Assembly: GCA_958298945.1 (NCBI GenBank)
Contig: OY282609.1
Location: 35,003,212-35,067,211, forward strand
DNA length: 64,000 nucleotides
Direction: 5' to 3'
DNA from: Atherix ibis
Lineage: Eukaryota > Arthropoda > Insecta > Diptera > Athericidae
Under the pieces are notes generated by a model. It made no database searches. It was not told the origin of the DNA and worked only from the letters and a program-made list of their open reading frames with translations. The position numbers and the translations under genes were made by a program. How positions within the stretch are numbered: the first letter of the stretch is position 1; each line of letters opens with the position of its first letter. This document shows positions 12,569 through 24,640 of the stretch, piece after piece.

Positions 12569-15119
12569 CTTTTCATTATATTTAGACGTCCAAAAATAGC
12601 TTTATTTTTTAAATTTTTAGTCTTCTCTTGTTTTTTTTTTGTTAGTTATATTGTATATAATTTATTTAGATAACTTTAAATTTCTGCCTTGTCGACAAAA
12701 ACTTTCTTCTAATTTATGTTGTATAATGATATCATATCGAATTTCGTTTGAATTTTCTTTTTTTTAACGATTTTAAATTTTTCTAAACATCTATTTCGCG
12801 CTTTTTTTATGACAAAACTAACTGACTGCAAAACAAAGTAATTTAAATTAATTTATAAATAATAATTCACTTTCTGTAATATTTCTCATAGATAAAATAT
12901 CCTTTTTTGTATATACAAAATATTTGGATCGTCACTTAAGTAGTCCACAAAATATAAAATCTATGAGAAAACCCATTTACCTATGTGAAAAAAATGAACT
13001 TTATGCAATTAAGCAGAGTTTAGTTGCATAAATTATCTTGGAAAATTATACTTTAAAGGTAATTTTAATTTTCTAAAATATATGATTTTGGCGACCAATC
13101 TCTATAAATTATGAATTACTTCCAACTTTATTGCCACAAAAATTTTCGAAGTACTTTCCATCTTTTATTTTCTACTTTAATCCTTAAATGTACTTTTAAT
13201 ACCAATTTTTTTCTCAAATTTTCTAATCAAGTTAACATTTTTGAATTTTGTTTTATTTAACAGCAAATTTTTCTATTACACCAAATTGAGTGCATGCAAT
13301 ATTCGCAAATATTCATTTTCATGGAAATTATTGAATATATCGTAGCCTGAAAAACTAAAGATACGTGAGTTCAAGACTTTACACAAATGATTATATTTAT
13401 TATAAGTATTTTGTTGAAGAAAAAAAAAAATGTATGGTAAAATACAGTTATAGGTTGCTAGAGTAAATTTTATTATTTAGAAATTATAGGTCAATATATT
13501 TGGACAGAATGAGCATGTGTTGTACTCAGAGTCTCAAATCATGTGAACATTTCTACTTCGATAAACTTTCAAGTAAATAAATCCACTTACACTATTATCT
13601 TTACTTGAATTCCAGAGCATGTCGATAAATATTCGATTAAGAATCTTAAAATGGAATAAAAGAAAATTGGCGATTCAGATTACATATGTGTACATACATA
13701 ACTATACACCCACACAAAGATATATACGTATAGTCTTAAAGTTGTTAATGCAATCGGGAGAAGTAAATTGGGAATGCACTAAACTGTAAATAATTTTATA
13801 TTTGTTTGTTCACCAAGGAAAATTCTTGCACGTAGCATCACTGCTATTAGTGTGATAATATATTTAACAACTGCTATTGGCTGAACTCTCTAAGTGTCTA
13901 GTTGGCCTTATTGACATCTTTACAAGGATTAGGAAAACAAAACCATCAAAGTGCTAGTAAGAAAAGGGATAATATTTTTGGAAAATGGCTATTCGAGAGC
14001 CGAGTATAATGCTCCAAGTGTTGTTTGTGCAGACAGAAAGAATTTAAAGACCATTCAAAAGTGCATTAACGTCCTAAAATATGGTTGGAGTCTATAATTT
14101 TTGGCATAGCGAAGAACTTCGTTCGTCCTTTTAGTCGATTATATCTGCTCGTGTGTATAAAGATTTGCGAGAGACAATTTTTGACTTTGTGTCATCATAA
14201 TTTTTACCAAATATTTTCATCGCTTTCAGATATGTGGGATTATTTTAGATAAGTTTATGGTAGTGTTAATAAATTGACTCATTTAATATAATCTTAAAAA
14301 TTGAGTTTTGCATTTTTTAAATAGAATATTTGTATAAGGAGGATAGTAATTCTTATGATAGAAAAATTGTAAAGCGTCAGTTTAAGACAGACGGAGTGAA
14401 TTTATTAATAAAGATAAAATTAAAAGTTGTGAAGATTTAAGGAATATAGAGTGAAGATCTTATAAAAAAGAGCAAATAGATTAAAAGGAATTGAGAAAAT
14501 ACAGATAAAGCATAGCCCAGCTTTTATGAGAGAACCATTTTTTGGATTGGTATTCAATCACTTTGAAGATTCAAAAATTATCTGTATTTGACTTTTGAGA
14601 CTATTTCTGTAAACGTGATTACAGACAATTTTCTATTTTAGTATTATATAGTTACCTATCGTTGGATATATACAGTGACTACCTACAATAATAGAGTTTA
14701 GGATATACCCATTGATCCAATAATAGATTGCTACACATGACTAGTAAAAAATTTGAAGTTAAAGTTTTAACTTGCTTCGATAACTGGTATGCCTAATCTG
14801 CTTATAACTTGTAACTGGAATCCTTCATTATTTATTATACTTCTACAGTGGATCATCGTGGTACATATTCTAGATTTAATAGGAATAAATATTCAACCTT
14901 AGTAATATTGTAATAAGGATTTATATGAACTTATAATCAACGTCAGCTTCTCGAAGTGAATGACTAAATCTAAGTTAAACGCGCTTACTCCATTGTTTAA
15001 AATATTCTCTGTTGATTATATTTATTTTAAACTTGTTTGATTTTCATCTGCCGGTGAAAAATTCTTGGATCTAAATTCTATAATTCATTGCTTAAATATA
15101 TATCCAAATAAAAATATTA
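12569..15119. other. AT-rich stretch, no gene seen
   Basis: About 2.5 kb of AT-rich sequence, with poly-A/T runs and short tandem AT. I see no open frame of note, no transposon end and no tRNA-like box. Confidence 0.6.
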
Positions 15120-15870
15120 AACCAGACCTCACCAAAAGATATTGCATCCATCTGCTCAGATGGTCTGCTGCTCCGACCTGAACCCCCAGGATAAAAAGAT
15201 AAAGAACACATTAGTCTCTTGTCTCAACATTTTCTTCGTGCCCAAAGCACCCAACTTTAACTCAAAAATCGCATTCTTGCCATGTCTATACAAATCGTTC
15301 ATCTAAGACACATTCCCCTAGACGTGATTTCCCATGCTCAGAGGCATCCGGTAACAGAAATGCCTAACTATTCCGTTTTTTAGTTTTTCAAAAATTCACG
15401 TCGATCGTGTTCAAGAATTTACCAAGCTCCTCTAAGATGTTGATCTTATTGAAGATCTGTCGTCTGTTGATTTAATGCTTCCTGCACGTAATCATATTTT
15501 GCTGGAGATCTTCCATCATTAGTGGCATATTTGAAACGTAACAATTTCTTCTTACACATAAAATTACCAGTGCAAATACGGGACATATTAACTACCTGCC
15601 GTCTATACCATATATTGCCCATAAAGCAATATTAACTATTATCCGGTCTACTGTTAGTCCTCTACTGTTATTCTCTAGATATTGAGTGTCCAGAGTGCAT
15701 TCGGCCATGATGGTTTTCGGATTTGTGCATGCATCTCTGGCAAGTCAGTAAGCCTTTGTATCATTATATTAAGCCCTGCATGTAGTATAGATGTTCACAA
15801 GCCTCATAACCATTCTAGCACAGGATTTCTCTAAGGTTTTGGACCACATCTTATTGAGCTTTTGCAAAAT
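15120..15870. other. GC-richer unassigned segment
   Basis: Base composition is clearly less AT-rich than the flanks, as in an inserted or formerly coding sequence. A plus-strand reading near 15820-15870 gives QDFSKVLDHILLSF, which resembles the LDFSKAFD motif of LINE reverse transcriptases, but the surrounding frames are closed and no other RT block is readable. It may be a very old LINE. Confidence 0.3.
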
Positions 15871-16019
15871 ATTTCAATTTATTAAGAGCAATTATTATGC
15901 TATTGAAAAAGTCTTAATTTTTCCTTTGTTTCACAGAGATATCAATAAAAATACTATAAATTTTTAAATATAAGAAATTAATATATAGGACCAAGAAAAT
16001 ATCAACTAAATTTTTTTTT

Positions 16020-16200
16020 ATTATTATAAGGTTTTTTAGACAAGAGCCAGAGACCTTAACGAAACGGATTAGTTATTAAATAAAGGGAAAAGTTGGACAT
16101 TCTTAAATTTTGTGGAGGAAACGAAAATGTTTAAGAAAGTTTGAAAATTGGACTTAGAAAAATAATTGTTGGATGTAGGAGCTCACAATGGAAGACTTTT
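16020..16200 (-). mobile_element. Possible LINE 3' end fragment
   Basis: The segment with gttggatgtaggagctcaca resembles the 3' part of the LINE remnant at 26400-26900, which has gttggattcaggaacttaaa. The adjoining TTATTATTATAAGG-like sequence resembles the terminus there. The match is short and was made by eye. Confidence 0.3.
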
Positions 16201-17047
16201 TTTTATATTTATATTAAATGTCATTGTTAGCTGTTTCCTTCATCAGAATTTGGGAATGATTATTGAGTAGACTAGTTTGCTTAGGTATGCCCAATATGTG
16301 AAAAGAAATTTTTCACTATTGTTCCAGTCTGTTGGTCTACGTATGGCTACATATGTTAACTGCTATTTCATCTGTAGGTATACTAGGTAAGCCATTAGAT
16401 GAATACTCTTGTACAAAAGAACATCACACCCACTGAAACAAAATGACCGTAACTGGGCAGATATAGACAAAGAAAAAGCCAAAGTATTTGCTAAACATTT
16501 GGTAAATACTTTTGCTCCATGTGATAATATAGAAGACAAATCGCATACTAACGAAATTATCGAAGAACTAATATTCCCAGTCCCTATGACATTTCCTTCC
16601 GAAAATTTAAAGCTCTCGAAAAATAAATCTACTATCATACGCCTTCCCAATAAAAAGCTTCTGGTTATGATCTAATAACAGCTCTTATTCTGAAGCAAAT
16701 TTACGGAAAGCATTAGTTTCAATTACATACATTTTCAATGGTATCCTGTGCATAGACTATTTTCCCTTAAAAGATTTTCGAAAAACTCCTATTAAAATGA
16801 CTCTACCCATTCCTAGTTAATGAAAAAAATATTTCTGATTAAAAATTTGGCTTCCGATCTGAACATTCTATAATCCAGCAATGCCACCGTCATGTTAATC
16901 ACATTGCATCCTCCATTGAGAGTAAAGAGTATTGCTCAGGATTATTTTTACATATTTTCCAAGCTTTTGATCGTGTGTGGCATCCTGGACTTCTCTGGAA
17001 ACTCAAAAATTTTTTTCTTCAACATACTACCTTATCATATATTCATA

Positions 17048-18241
17048 TCGTTATGTTGATACTCAGGTCTCTCTCTTATGCCGACAAGTTCAGCCAATTT
17101 GAATGTACAGTTAATTTTTGAGAGCTGCTTTGCTTGCACGTGTTTTGGCTCGTCTTCCAAAAAATTGATCAAAGTAACTGTATCAAATTTTGTGTGAAAA
17201 ACAAAATTAATTGCGCGATCGCATTCCGAATGTTGACTGCGGCATATGGTGAAGCTACATTGTATCGAAACAATGTTTAACGGTGTTACAAAATGTTCTC
17301 AGAGGGCCGAGAAGATGTAAATGACGAACACCTTGCCAGACGCCCGAGCACGTCGACAACAGGCGAAAACATTGATGAAGTGAAGAAAATAGTATTGGCC
17401 AATCGTCGAATCACCATAAGAGAAGTTACTGAGGACTTAAACATATCGATTGGCTCGTGCCATTCGATTTTAACCAATATTTTCGGCGTGAGACGGGTCG
17501 CCGCGAAATTCGTACCAAAATTGCTCAATTTCGACCAAAAACAGCATGGCATTAACATTGCTAAGGAGCTGTTGGATTCTATCCGCGACGACCAAAATTT
17601 GCTCCAGAGAGTCGTAGCTGGTGACGAATCATGGATTTATGGTAATGAGTTGGATACCAAACCTCAATCATCCCAAATGAAAGCTGCAGCACGAACCAAG
17701 ACCGAAAAAAGCGCGCCAAGTTCGGTCGAATGTGAAGGATTTGGTTACAGTTTTATTTGATTGCAGGGGCGTGGTATATCATGTGTCTTTGCCACAGGGT
17801 AGAACGGTCAATAAGGAATATTACCTGCAAGTTATGCGCAAGTTCCGTGAAGCAATCCGCCAGACACGCCCGAATTTGTGGAAGAACAAAAATTGGCTTT
17901 TGCACCATGATAACGCCCCTGCTCACGCATTGTTGTTTGTGTGCGAATGTTTGGCCAAAAACAACACACTAATAATGCCGCAGCCACCGTATTCTCTAGA
18001 TCTGGCCCCCTGTGACTTTTTCTTGTTCCCAAAACTGAAGAGCCTCATGAAAGAGAAGGAGGAGCTGAACAAGATCACCAAAAATGATTTTTTGAAGTGC
18101 TTCGAGGTGTGGAAAAAATGTTGGCACAAGTATATAATATCCGGTGGGGATTGCTTTGAAGGGGACAAAATAGATATTCATGAATAAATAAATAATTTTT
18201 CAAAAAACACGATATTCGCGATACTTTTTGAACAGATCTCG
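17048..18241 (+). mobile_element. Mariner family A, 5' end lost (A3)
   Basis: The right end is intact (atactttttgaacagatctc, then TA at 18242-18243). The left end begins at cgttatgttg, about 75 bp inside the normal 5' terminus. About 60 bp of the host LINE expected on the left is also missing, compared with copy a (about 1425-1490). A single deletion across the left junction explains both. Without its left inverted end this copy should be immobile. Confidence 0.85.
17293..18187 (+). pseudogene. Family A mariner transposase, frameshifted (A3)
   Basis: Two overlapping frames together give most of the protein. Frame 17293-17760 has MFSEGREDVNDEHLARRPS, the REVTEDLNISIGSCHSIL helix-turn-helix, RRVAAKFVPKLLNFDQKQH and the first catalytic site VVAGDESWIYG. 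After a frameshift near 17680-17735, frame 17732-18187 has TVLFDCRGVVYHVSLPQGRT, LLHHDNAPAHALL (second Asp) and QPPYSLDLAPCDFF (third Asp). The spacing between second and third Asp is 34 residues by hand count, so D,D34D. It ends SGGDCFEGDKIDIHE. All three catalytic Asp are retained, but the frame is not continuous. The part before MFSEG is degraded (about 17160-17290). Confidence 0.88.
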
Positions 18242-18316
18242 TATATCCTATTCTAGCCGGAGTCCCACAAGGCAGTATGCTTGGTCCCATTTTATATAAT
18301 ATTTATACCCATGATA

Positions 18317-19610
18317 CGTGGGCTACTATATATATTTCTGGCCTAATAATGAAAATGCGAATATTTATCAACGAAAAAGGTTTTATTGTTTTTCAAAATA
18401 TTCTCCATCAAGATTTATACACTTTTGCATGCGCTCAAACCAATTTTCGAAGCACTTTTTCCACTCCGATTGAGACACCTCCAAAACATGGTTTTTGAAT
18501 GCTTCAACAGCATCTTCTGGCGACGAAAATCGTTGACCACGCATTTTTTTCTTGATGTGTGGGAATAAAAAGAAGTCATTGGGTGCCAAGTCAGGGCTGT
18601 ACGGAGGATGACCCATCAATTCGACGTTTTGTCCGGTCAAAAAGGCGCTGGTTTGAGCCGATGTGTGAGAGCTCGCATTGTCATGGTGCACAATGATTCG
18701 ACTTCTCTTGTTCGTTTTTCGAATTTCTCCGAAGACTTCAGGCAAACAAATGGTGGTGTACCACTCAGAATTGACCGTCCTACGTTGCACAAGCGGAACA
18801 GTCGCCACATGACCAGTTTTGCCAAAGAAACAAGCGACCATTTGCTTCGAAGTGCTTCTTCCACGAACAACTTTCGTTGGATTTGACTCGTCTTGGAAGA
18901 CCCACACGGTCGATTGCTGTTTTGTTTCGGGCTCATACGCATAGATCCATGATTCGTCACCTGTGACGATCTTATAAACGTCTTTTGAAGCACCGCGATC
19001 GTATTTTTTCAGCATTTCTTTACACCAATCCACACGAGCCTTTTTTTGAGCGATTGTCAAATTGTGCGGGATCCAACGAGAACAAACCTTTTTTACGGCC
19101 AGGTGTTCATGCAATATCGAATGTATGCTGGTGGGAGAAATGCCTAGGCATGCCTCTATCTCACGGTATGTCACATGACGGTCTTGCATTATCAGTTCAC
19201 GTACGGCATCGATGTTTTCTGGAACAACGGCTGTTTTTGGACGACCTTCACGGAATTCGTCTTTGAGCGAGCGTCGGCCACGATTGAATTCGTTGTACCA
19301 GTTTTTCACAGTGCTATAGGATGGTGCTTCATAGCCATACAAAGATTTAAGTTCATCGATGCACTCTTGTCGTGATAATCCACGTCGAAAGTTGTGAAAA
19401 ATGATCGCACGAAAATGTTCACGAGTTAATTCCATTTTTTTGCCAAATTGATTTTTTCAAGTCACTGTAAACAACACAAATGATAGTCGTACGTCAAAAC
19501 GTTCTGAGTACGTTTATGCTAAAAAATGTCAAACTTTCCAATGGAAATGTCAGATCGCACCTGGCAACACTTAGTGTTGCCTAGGCCAGAAATATATATA
19601 GTAGCCTACG
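18317..19610 (-). mobile_element. Structurally intact mariner element (M)
   Basis: A 1294-bp element with a TA duplication (18315-18316 and 19611-19612). The terminal inverted repeats are 29 bp with one mismatch (18317-18345 and 19582-19610; they begin CGTGGGCTACTATATATATT and CGTAGGCTACTATATATATT). Inside is one uninterrupted transposase gene on the minus strand, with about 175 bp before its start and 66 bp after its stop. The insertion sits in LINE copy c, and removing it and one TA restores the LINE reading frame. Intact ends, intact frame and clean target site together indicate a recent insertion that could still be active. Confidence 0.95.
18383..19435 (-). CDS. Mariner transposase, intact, 350 aa
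   Basis: Cuts the element out at its inverted ends and reinserts it at TA. The first about 115 residues form two helix-turn-helix regions (TREHFRAIIFHNFRRGLSRQ, and REIEACLGISPTSIHSIL at about 91-108), with GRPK near residue 64 between them. The linker motif RWIPHNL is at about 120-126, the form taken here by the mariner WVPHEL. The catalytic triad is D160 (TGDESWIYAYE), D252 (VHHDNASSH) and D287 (YSPDLAPNDFFLFP), with 34 residues between the last two: the D,D34D signature of mariner. The length matches the usual 340-350. The start was chosen because it opens the conserved N-terminal domain. I see no stop, frameshift or missing key residue. It differs clearly from families A, B, D, E and F. 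Activity is inferred, not shown. Confidence 0.95.
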   Translation of the reverse strand: MELTREHFRAIIFHNFRRGLSRQECIDELKSLYGYEAPSYSTVKNWYNEFNRGRRSLKDEFREGRPKTAVVPENIDAVRELIMQDRHVTYREIEACLGISPTSIHSILHEHLAVKKVCSRWIPHNLTIAQKKARVDWCKEMLKKYDRGASKDVYKIVTGDESWIYAYEPETKQQSTVWVFQDESNPTKVVRGRSTSKQMVACFFGKTGHVATVPLVQRRTVNSEWYTTICLPEVFGEIRKTNKRSRIIVHHDNASSHTSAQTSAFLTGQNVELMGHPPYSPDLAPNDFFLFPHIKKKMRGQRFSSPEDAVEAFKNHVLEVSQSEWKKCFENWFERMQKCINLDGEYFEKQ

Positions 19611-19749
19611 TATCCCATCTGATCCTTATACTTATATTGCTGTTTATGCGGATGATACGGCCATACTTGCTACCCATACAATTCCTGACATTGCTTCCAA
19701 CAATCCTTCCAGTACCCTCAATCCTGGTTTAAGGGATGGAGAGTGAGGA

Positions 19750-20220
19750 TAATCTCTTGGTCAAGGAAATAAGTATACTAGGTTTAAAATTTCCTATTAG
19801 TATGCTAGGTTTGTAATGTCAGAGGGCTCAGGACGGCAGGGAGCCTCGCGTACCAGATTATCAACCCGTATATAACCCGGAATGCCAAAATGACTGGAAA
19901 CCTACATTGGAACTCAATACTCCCGTTATTAATCTGGTTATGATGAGCCATGAATGGCCACCAGGGCTGCGAGACAGCCCATAGTTCTCCATGGAAAGGG
20001 AAACTTTTACCTGGTATAACTCCACAATTTGTCTTGTGATATTCATCGCAAACAATCTGGATGACAGAAAAGATGTTCTGTGATCATTAACATTACTGTC
20101 TGTGAACAGAAGTGTAGAATCACCCAATCGATACACACACCTATTCAAGAAAGAGTTTCTTATAGACTTTGAGACACGCTCAACTATCATTAAGGATAGA
20201 GAGGACGAATTCTGTTTTGA
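19750..20220. other. GC-richer unassigned segment
   Basis: Begins with two near copies of a short motif (agtatactaggttt and agtatgctaggttt near 19771-19812). It continues with mixed-composition sequence that has a 109-codon minus-strand frame (19861-20190) with no motif I recognise. It may be an untranslated part of a retroelement. Confidence 0.3.
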
Positions 20221-21873
20221 GTAGCTGGTGGGTATAATGATTATGAAAACAAAGGTTATTATAAATTAGGATTAAGCGGAATTTATAAAGATAGTGTAAG
20301 AAAAGTTTTTTACAAAAAAATCCTATATTAACCATATTTTTTTAAATTTAAAGTAAAGTTATTGTAAACAGAACTGTTTGAAGTTTACACACTAATATTC
20401 AATATCCTATAAGCACATAAAACTTTAATATTTCAATGATAATTATTTAATTGCTTGTGGTTTAACATTACAAGTTAACGAATTTATTGTTTTTTTCTTA
20501 TCAATCTGGAAATATTAATATGAATTTTGTTTATAGGGAATCTGAAGTTATTAAAACTGGACGCCAAAAATGTCATGAGTGGGACTGAATAGACAACTTT
20601 ATGGCACACCAGTGCAAAATAAATGATAAAATTTAAATGTTTGAAATATTTTCATTATTCTAAGCAGAATTCATTAAGTATATAAAGCTAATAATTGTAT
20701 AAAAAATAAACAAAAATTTCTTTAGTCTAGAAAATCTATTTTATTTATTCAATTTTTTGCTACTCAAAAATATTAAGGAAGTTTTTGTACAGTTAAATTT
20801 TTATTGCCATTTTCGAGTAATTCAACTGAGGGGAATATGAAATTGATATTCATTAAAAGTTGAAAATAAAATGAGTTTTACATAATATTTGATGAAAGTA
20901 ATATTAATAACTAAATTTGTATACTCTCGTGGGTGGCAAAGTTCATAAAAGGAGAATTTCTTATGTATAAAATCTTGTGGAATGTCTAAGATTTTCGAAA
21001 AAGTAAATAAGTAATTATTGCGTTTAGAAGGAAACTTCAAAAACATTAATTTCGCTTCGTTGGTATAACTTGTGTTCCTTTTGACAGAAATACTCACCCA
21101 TTCGTTTCGAAATAAAGTAAAAGTAAAAGCTTGAAAAGCTTTTTGAAAATTTACTCCGTGGATAATTTTCAAATTTCTCGCTGGAATAGGATATTTTTGA
21201 GTCTTTTCGCAAGACTATTATAAGTTTGTGTACAAGAAAATTTTCTTCACCAAAATGAAATAATTATTTTACTTTATCCCGTATTTCTTATTATGAGTAA
21301 ACTTTTGTTAATTCTTCATTGTTGACATTTACTATAGCTCAAATGAGTTCAATTATAATAGCATTAATTCTGATTCAATCACAGCAAATGAATTTAAAAT
21401 TTTCTTATTTACTTTGACGGTGGTTGAAGTATTAATTGCCAGCATAGAAAAGAAATTAATTATATGATGGTATTGAATTGTTCTGCCAATATTTTGAAGA
21501 CAATTTCTACAGAAGTGAAATGTTTGACATATTTTATTTTTGGTTTTGCAAAAATTTTCATATTTTTCTGACAGAATAGCAGAAGATTTTTCTTTTTAAT
21601 ATCCTTGCAGTTATATAAAATTTATTCTTTATTTATAATTAGTTTTATTTCTTAAAAAATATATGTAAAATAATTTCCTAGTAAAATAATTACATCTAGG
21701 ATTCGTGACTTTTAAATTTAAAATCAATTTTCTTTCATAATGATCTTAAAACAATGAATTCTAAAAAAACAGTTAACTTACCTTTCAAACGAAAAACAAA
21801 TTATTTGAAATTAAACTACTCTTTCGATAACACCATAGGGTTTGGTTTATCGCAATATGAGGTTATGAAATCA
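20221..21873. other. AT-rich stretch, no gene seen
   Basis: A 116-codon minus-strand frame at 20822-21172 has no recognisable domain and a composition like chance AT-rich frames. Nothing else stands out. Confidence 0.55.
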
Positions 21874-21875
21874 TA

Positions 21876-23158
21876 CCAGGTGTGTAAGCTTAAATCCGCT
21901 GTTTGGTCATAGATGGCGTGAGTGAGCATATTAAGCTACCATGAGCACGCCATACTTTTTTTTATGAGTTTGACATTTGTCAACATTAATCAGTGCACAT
22001 TGTCAGCAATTTTGCGCAACAACATATATTTTTCCTTTGGTAATCATGTCAAGTTTTGTGCCAGAAAAAGATCATATGCGGGAAGCTCTGCTTTTCTGCT
22101 TCAATTTGAAAAAATCGTCTGGCGCATCTCATCGAATGCTGATGGAGGCTTATGGTGATAGTGCTTTATCGGAAACAATGTTCCGAGATTGGTTTCGTCA
22201 GTTCAAAGACGGCAATTTTGACTTGTTGGACAAAAAGCGTGAAAATCGGCTTAGGAAGGTTGAGAACCATCAATTGCAGGCTCTTTTGGACGAAGACGAT
22301 ACCCAATCGCAAAAAATTCTCGCGGAGCAATTGGGTGTTACTCAACCAGCCATTTTCATGTGTCTGCGTGCCATAGGGAAGATTGAAAAGATCGGAAAAT
22401 GCGTGCCGCATGAATTGAAGGATAGGCAGATGGAGCGACGCCAAAACATATGCGCAACCTTGCTCGCCAGACAAAAAAGAAAGCCGTTCCTGCATCGGAT
22501 TGTGATAGGCGATAAAAAGTGGATATATTTCGAGAATTCTAAACGCAAGAAATCGTGGGTTGATCCCGGCCTACTATCAACATCTTCCCCAAGACCAAAT
22601 CGCTTCGGACGGAAGACGATGCTGTACGTTTGGTGAGATCAGCAGGGTATCGTCTACTATGAGATGTTGAAACCTAGTGAAACTGTCAATGCCTACCGCT
22701 ACCACCAACAACTGATCAAATTGCACGGTGCTCTGGGTGAAAAAATGACGGATTATCAACAAAGGTATGACAAGCTGATTTTCCTCCAAGACAACGCACC
22801 ATCGCACACGTCAAAAATGGTCCGAAACTACTTAGAGACACTCGACTGGGAGGTGCTTCACCACCCCCCTTATTCACCAGACCTGACCACTTCCGACTAA
22901 TACCTGTTTTCGTCGATGGGTCACGCGCTCGCTGAGCAGCACTTCGATTCTTACGAAGACGTCCGAAAATGGCTTGATGACTGGTTTGCCTCGAAAGAGA
23001 AGGAATATTTTTGGCGTGGTATCCACAAATTGCCCGAGAGATGGAAAAAATGTGTAGCTAGTGGGGGTAAGTAATTTCAATAAATTTGTTATTGCTTTCT
23101 ATGAAAAAAACATGTTTTTTTGACTAAAAAAACCGCGGATTTAAGATTATACACCTGG
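21876..23158 (+). mobile_element. Mos1-related mariner, full length (B1)
   Basis: A 1283-bp element with TA on both sides (21874-21875, 23159-23160). The inverted ends of about 28 bp (left starts ccaggtgtgtaagcttaaat; right inverted starts ccaggtgtataatcttaaat) differ at about three positions. The ccaggtgta start is shared with Mos1 of the mauritiana group. It encodes a transposase of the standard length that carries three stop codons. Confidence 0.93.
22046..23083 (+). pseudogene. Mos1-type mariner transposase with three stops
   Basis: The start is at ATG 22046 (MSSFVPEKDHMREALLFCF), which matches the N-terminus of Mos1-type proteins. An earlier in-frame ATG at 21977 lies in the leader and is unlikely. 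The frame runs 345 codons to TAA 23081-23083 with no frameshift, but has stops at 22634 (VWW becomes VW-stop), 22898 (after TTSD) and near the C-terminus (GGK-stop-FQ). The linker motif is KCVPHELKDRQMERR. All three catalytic Asp can be seen: VIGDKKWIYF (relatives have GDEKW), LQDNAPSH and TTSD, with 34 residues between the last two. Only point mutations separate this copy from an open frame, so it is younger than most of its neighbours. It is non-functional as it stands. Confidence 0.92.
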
Positions 23159-23160
23159 TA

Positions 23161-24540
23161 TGTTTTCTAATCTCGTGTTTGCCTGGACAATGCTACTAGA
23201 AATTATCACTTAATGGCTAAGAGATTTCAAAAGCTACGTGAAAAGTATCTAAGCTGAACCAACAAACTTGATATTAGCATAATGTTTGTGAAAAAATCAG
23301 ATTTTTAGTAATGCTCCAGAAAGTATTTATTTAGTTTATATAGTAAAAATAAATTTGTCAACTCATTTTATCCATGAAAATAATTGAGATTATTCGAAGA
23401 ATATCTCAGAATACAAATCCTTACTTAACATTAGTTTCGTGGACTTGTTCGTTGCCACAAATTACGTTGATAACGCACAAATCAACCATATTTCATATAC
23501 ATTTGATATCGTAGATTTTATAATAATTATCTTTACAGGGTTATAAGGTTTGTCCTGTCAACTTAATTTCAACTTCAATTAGATATACTATACACATATA
23601 AGATAATTTCGTTTTGCTAGCAATCTTAAAGAATTTTTTTAATTTTCCTGTAGAAAAATCGTTTTAAATTAATTAATTTTTTCGTTTTCTATCTTTATAG
23701 TTGAAATAAATATTTATTTAATTTAATGAAGAGATAAAAAATGTATATACAGTGAGCTACAAAAATATCCGCACACCGCTTAGAAAACTTTTTAATTTTT
23801 TTCAAAACAAGTTACAGGAATTTGTTACTAATACACTTAACAATAATAAATACAATAATTTAAAAGTTTATTCATAAAATATCATAAACAATATAATAAT
23901 ATATTGTATAAAAATATATCTAATTTCTGCACCACAGTGTCTTGGGACAGTAATGATATTCGCTCACATCTATCGCTTCCTGCATATTTACTTTTGAAAA
24001 CACATAAATTATTGACTATAGCTTATTATTTAGTGAAATAAATTTATTACTTAGGTGAAAAAGGACAGTTTAAAGAAAATTATCATTACTTGTGTATGTA
24101 TAAGATCCGTAGGATATGACTCTAGAGCAACGATGTAGTGACATGACCAGGAGGCCATTTGACGAAATGGTTAGTTGGACGGACCAGTTAGAGGTGTTTA
24201 TATTATGCAGAGCATGTTAGTTTATTTTAATAAATTAAAAACAGAACTTGAAAGAGGTTTTAAGGAATCTAACAAATAGGAAATCATATGTGAGAGCAGA
24301 ATAGGAAATAATATGTGAGAGTTTCCGTGTCCATTTTATAATTTCGATAATTAATTTGTCTGAAATTACTATTTTTCTGAAAATATTCTTAATAAATCCT
24401 TTCAGTGTATTTTTTTTCCCTACTTTTAATGTTATTTTTTAAAAATTTAATTTTGAAATTTTGAAATTTTTTTTTTATTAATATTTGGTTATGTGAATAA
24501 GTTTTTGCACTTTTATGAGCAAAGTCTGTCGTTTATTTTT
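23161..24540. other. AT-rich stretch; possible Tc1-like end
   Basis: Mostly AT-rich. At 23753-23782 the sequence acagtgagctacaaaaatat resembles the outer end of a Tc1-like transposon next to TA, but I found no matching inverted end. Near 24140 the string catgaccaggaggccatttg resembles part of the LINE 3' region at 26420-26450. No gene is supported. Confidence 0.35.
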
Positions 24541-24544
24541 ATAT

Positions 24545-24640
24545 AAAAACATACAAAATAATTTTATTCAAAGTGTCCCCCATCGGAAGCGATAAGTTTC
24601 TCCAATCTTTCAGACAATAAATGGTTAAATCCGAAAAGGT
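24545..24640 (-). mobile_element. Mariner transposase C-terminal fragment
   Basis: On the minus strand it reads HLLSERLEKLIASDGGHFE followed by a stop. This corresponds to the last residues of mariner transposases (LPERWEKCVASDGKYFE in related copies here). Only the last about 20 codons and the trailing sequence remain. It may belong with the family H fragment at 24833-25035, which is on the opposite strand. Confidence 0.6.

Larger units (their letters stand above)
16386..19748 (+). mobile_element. Jockey-like LINE, copy c, split by two mariners
   Basis: Same LINE family as copy a, in three blocks. Block 16386-17047 covers the linker and early RT (LPNKKLLVMI, where relatives have KKAPGYDLI, and FQAFDRVWHPGLL near 16960). 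Block 18242-18316 reads AGVPQGSMLGPILYNIYTHD. Block 19611-19748 reads IPSDPYTYIAVYADD, with the catalytic YADD intact at 19645-19656. A family A mariner lies between blocks one and two. The intact mariner lies between two and three, exactly at the TA within the His-Asp-Ile codons, so block three continues in frame. The copy ends near 19748. Frameshifts in the first block show it was already decayed. Confidence 0.85.

Noticed and set aside
18608..19375. Several plus-strand open frames at 18608-18886, 18985-19266 and 19175-19375
   Set aside because: They are antisense shadows of the intact mariner transposase.
20822..21172. 116-codon minus-strand frame as a host gene
   Set aside because: No motif, no splice context, and biased composition typical of chance frames in AT-rich DNA.
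21977..22045. Upstream in-frame start for the Mos1-type transposase
   Set aside because: The extra 23 codons lie in the leader and match nothing; the conserved N-terminus begins at ATG 22046.
23753..23782. Tc1-like transposon with ends near 23753
   Set aside because: Only one end resembles a Tc1 terminus. No inverted partner or transposase was found within the following kilobase or so.
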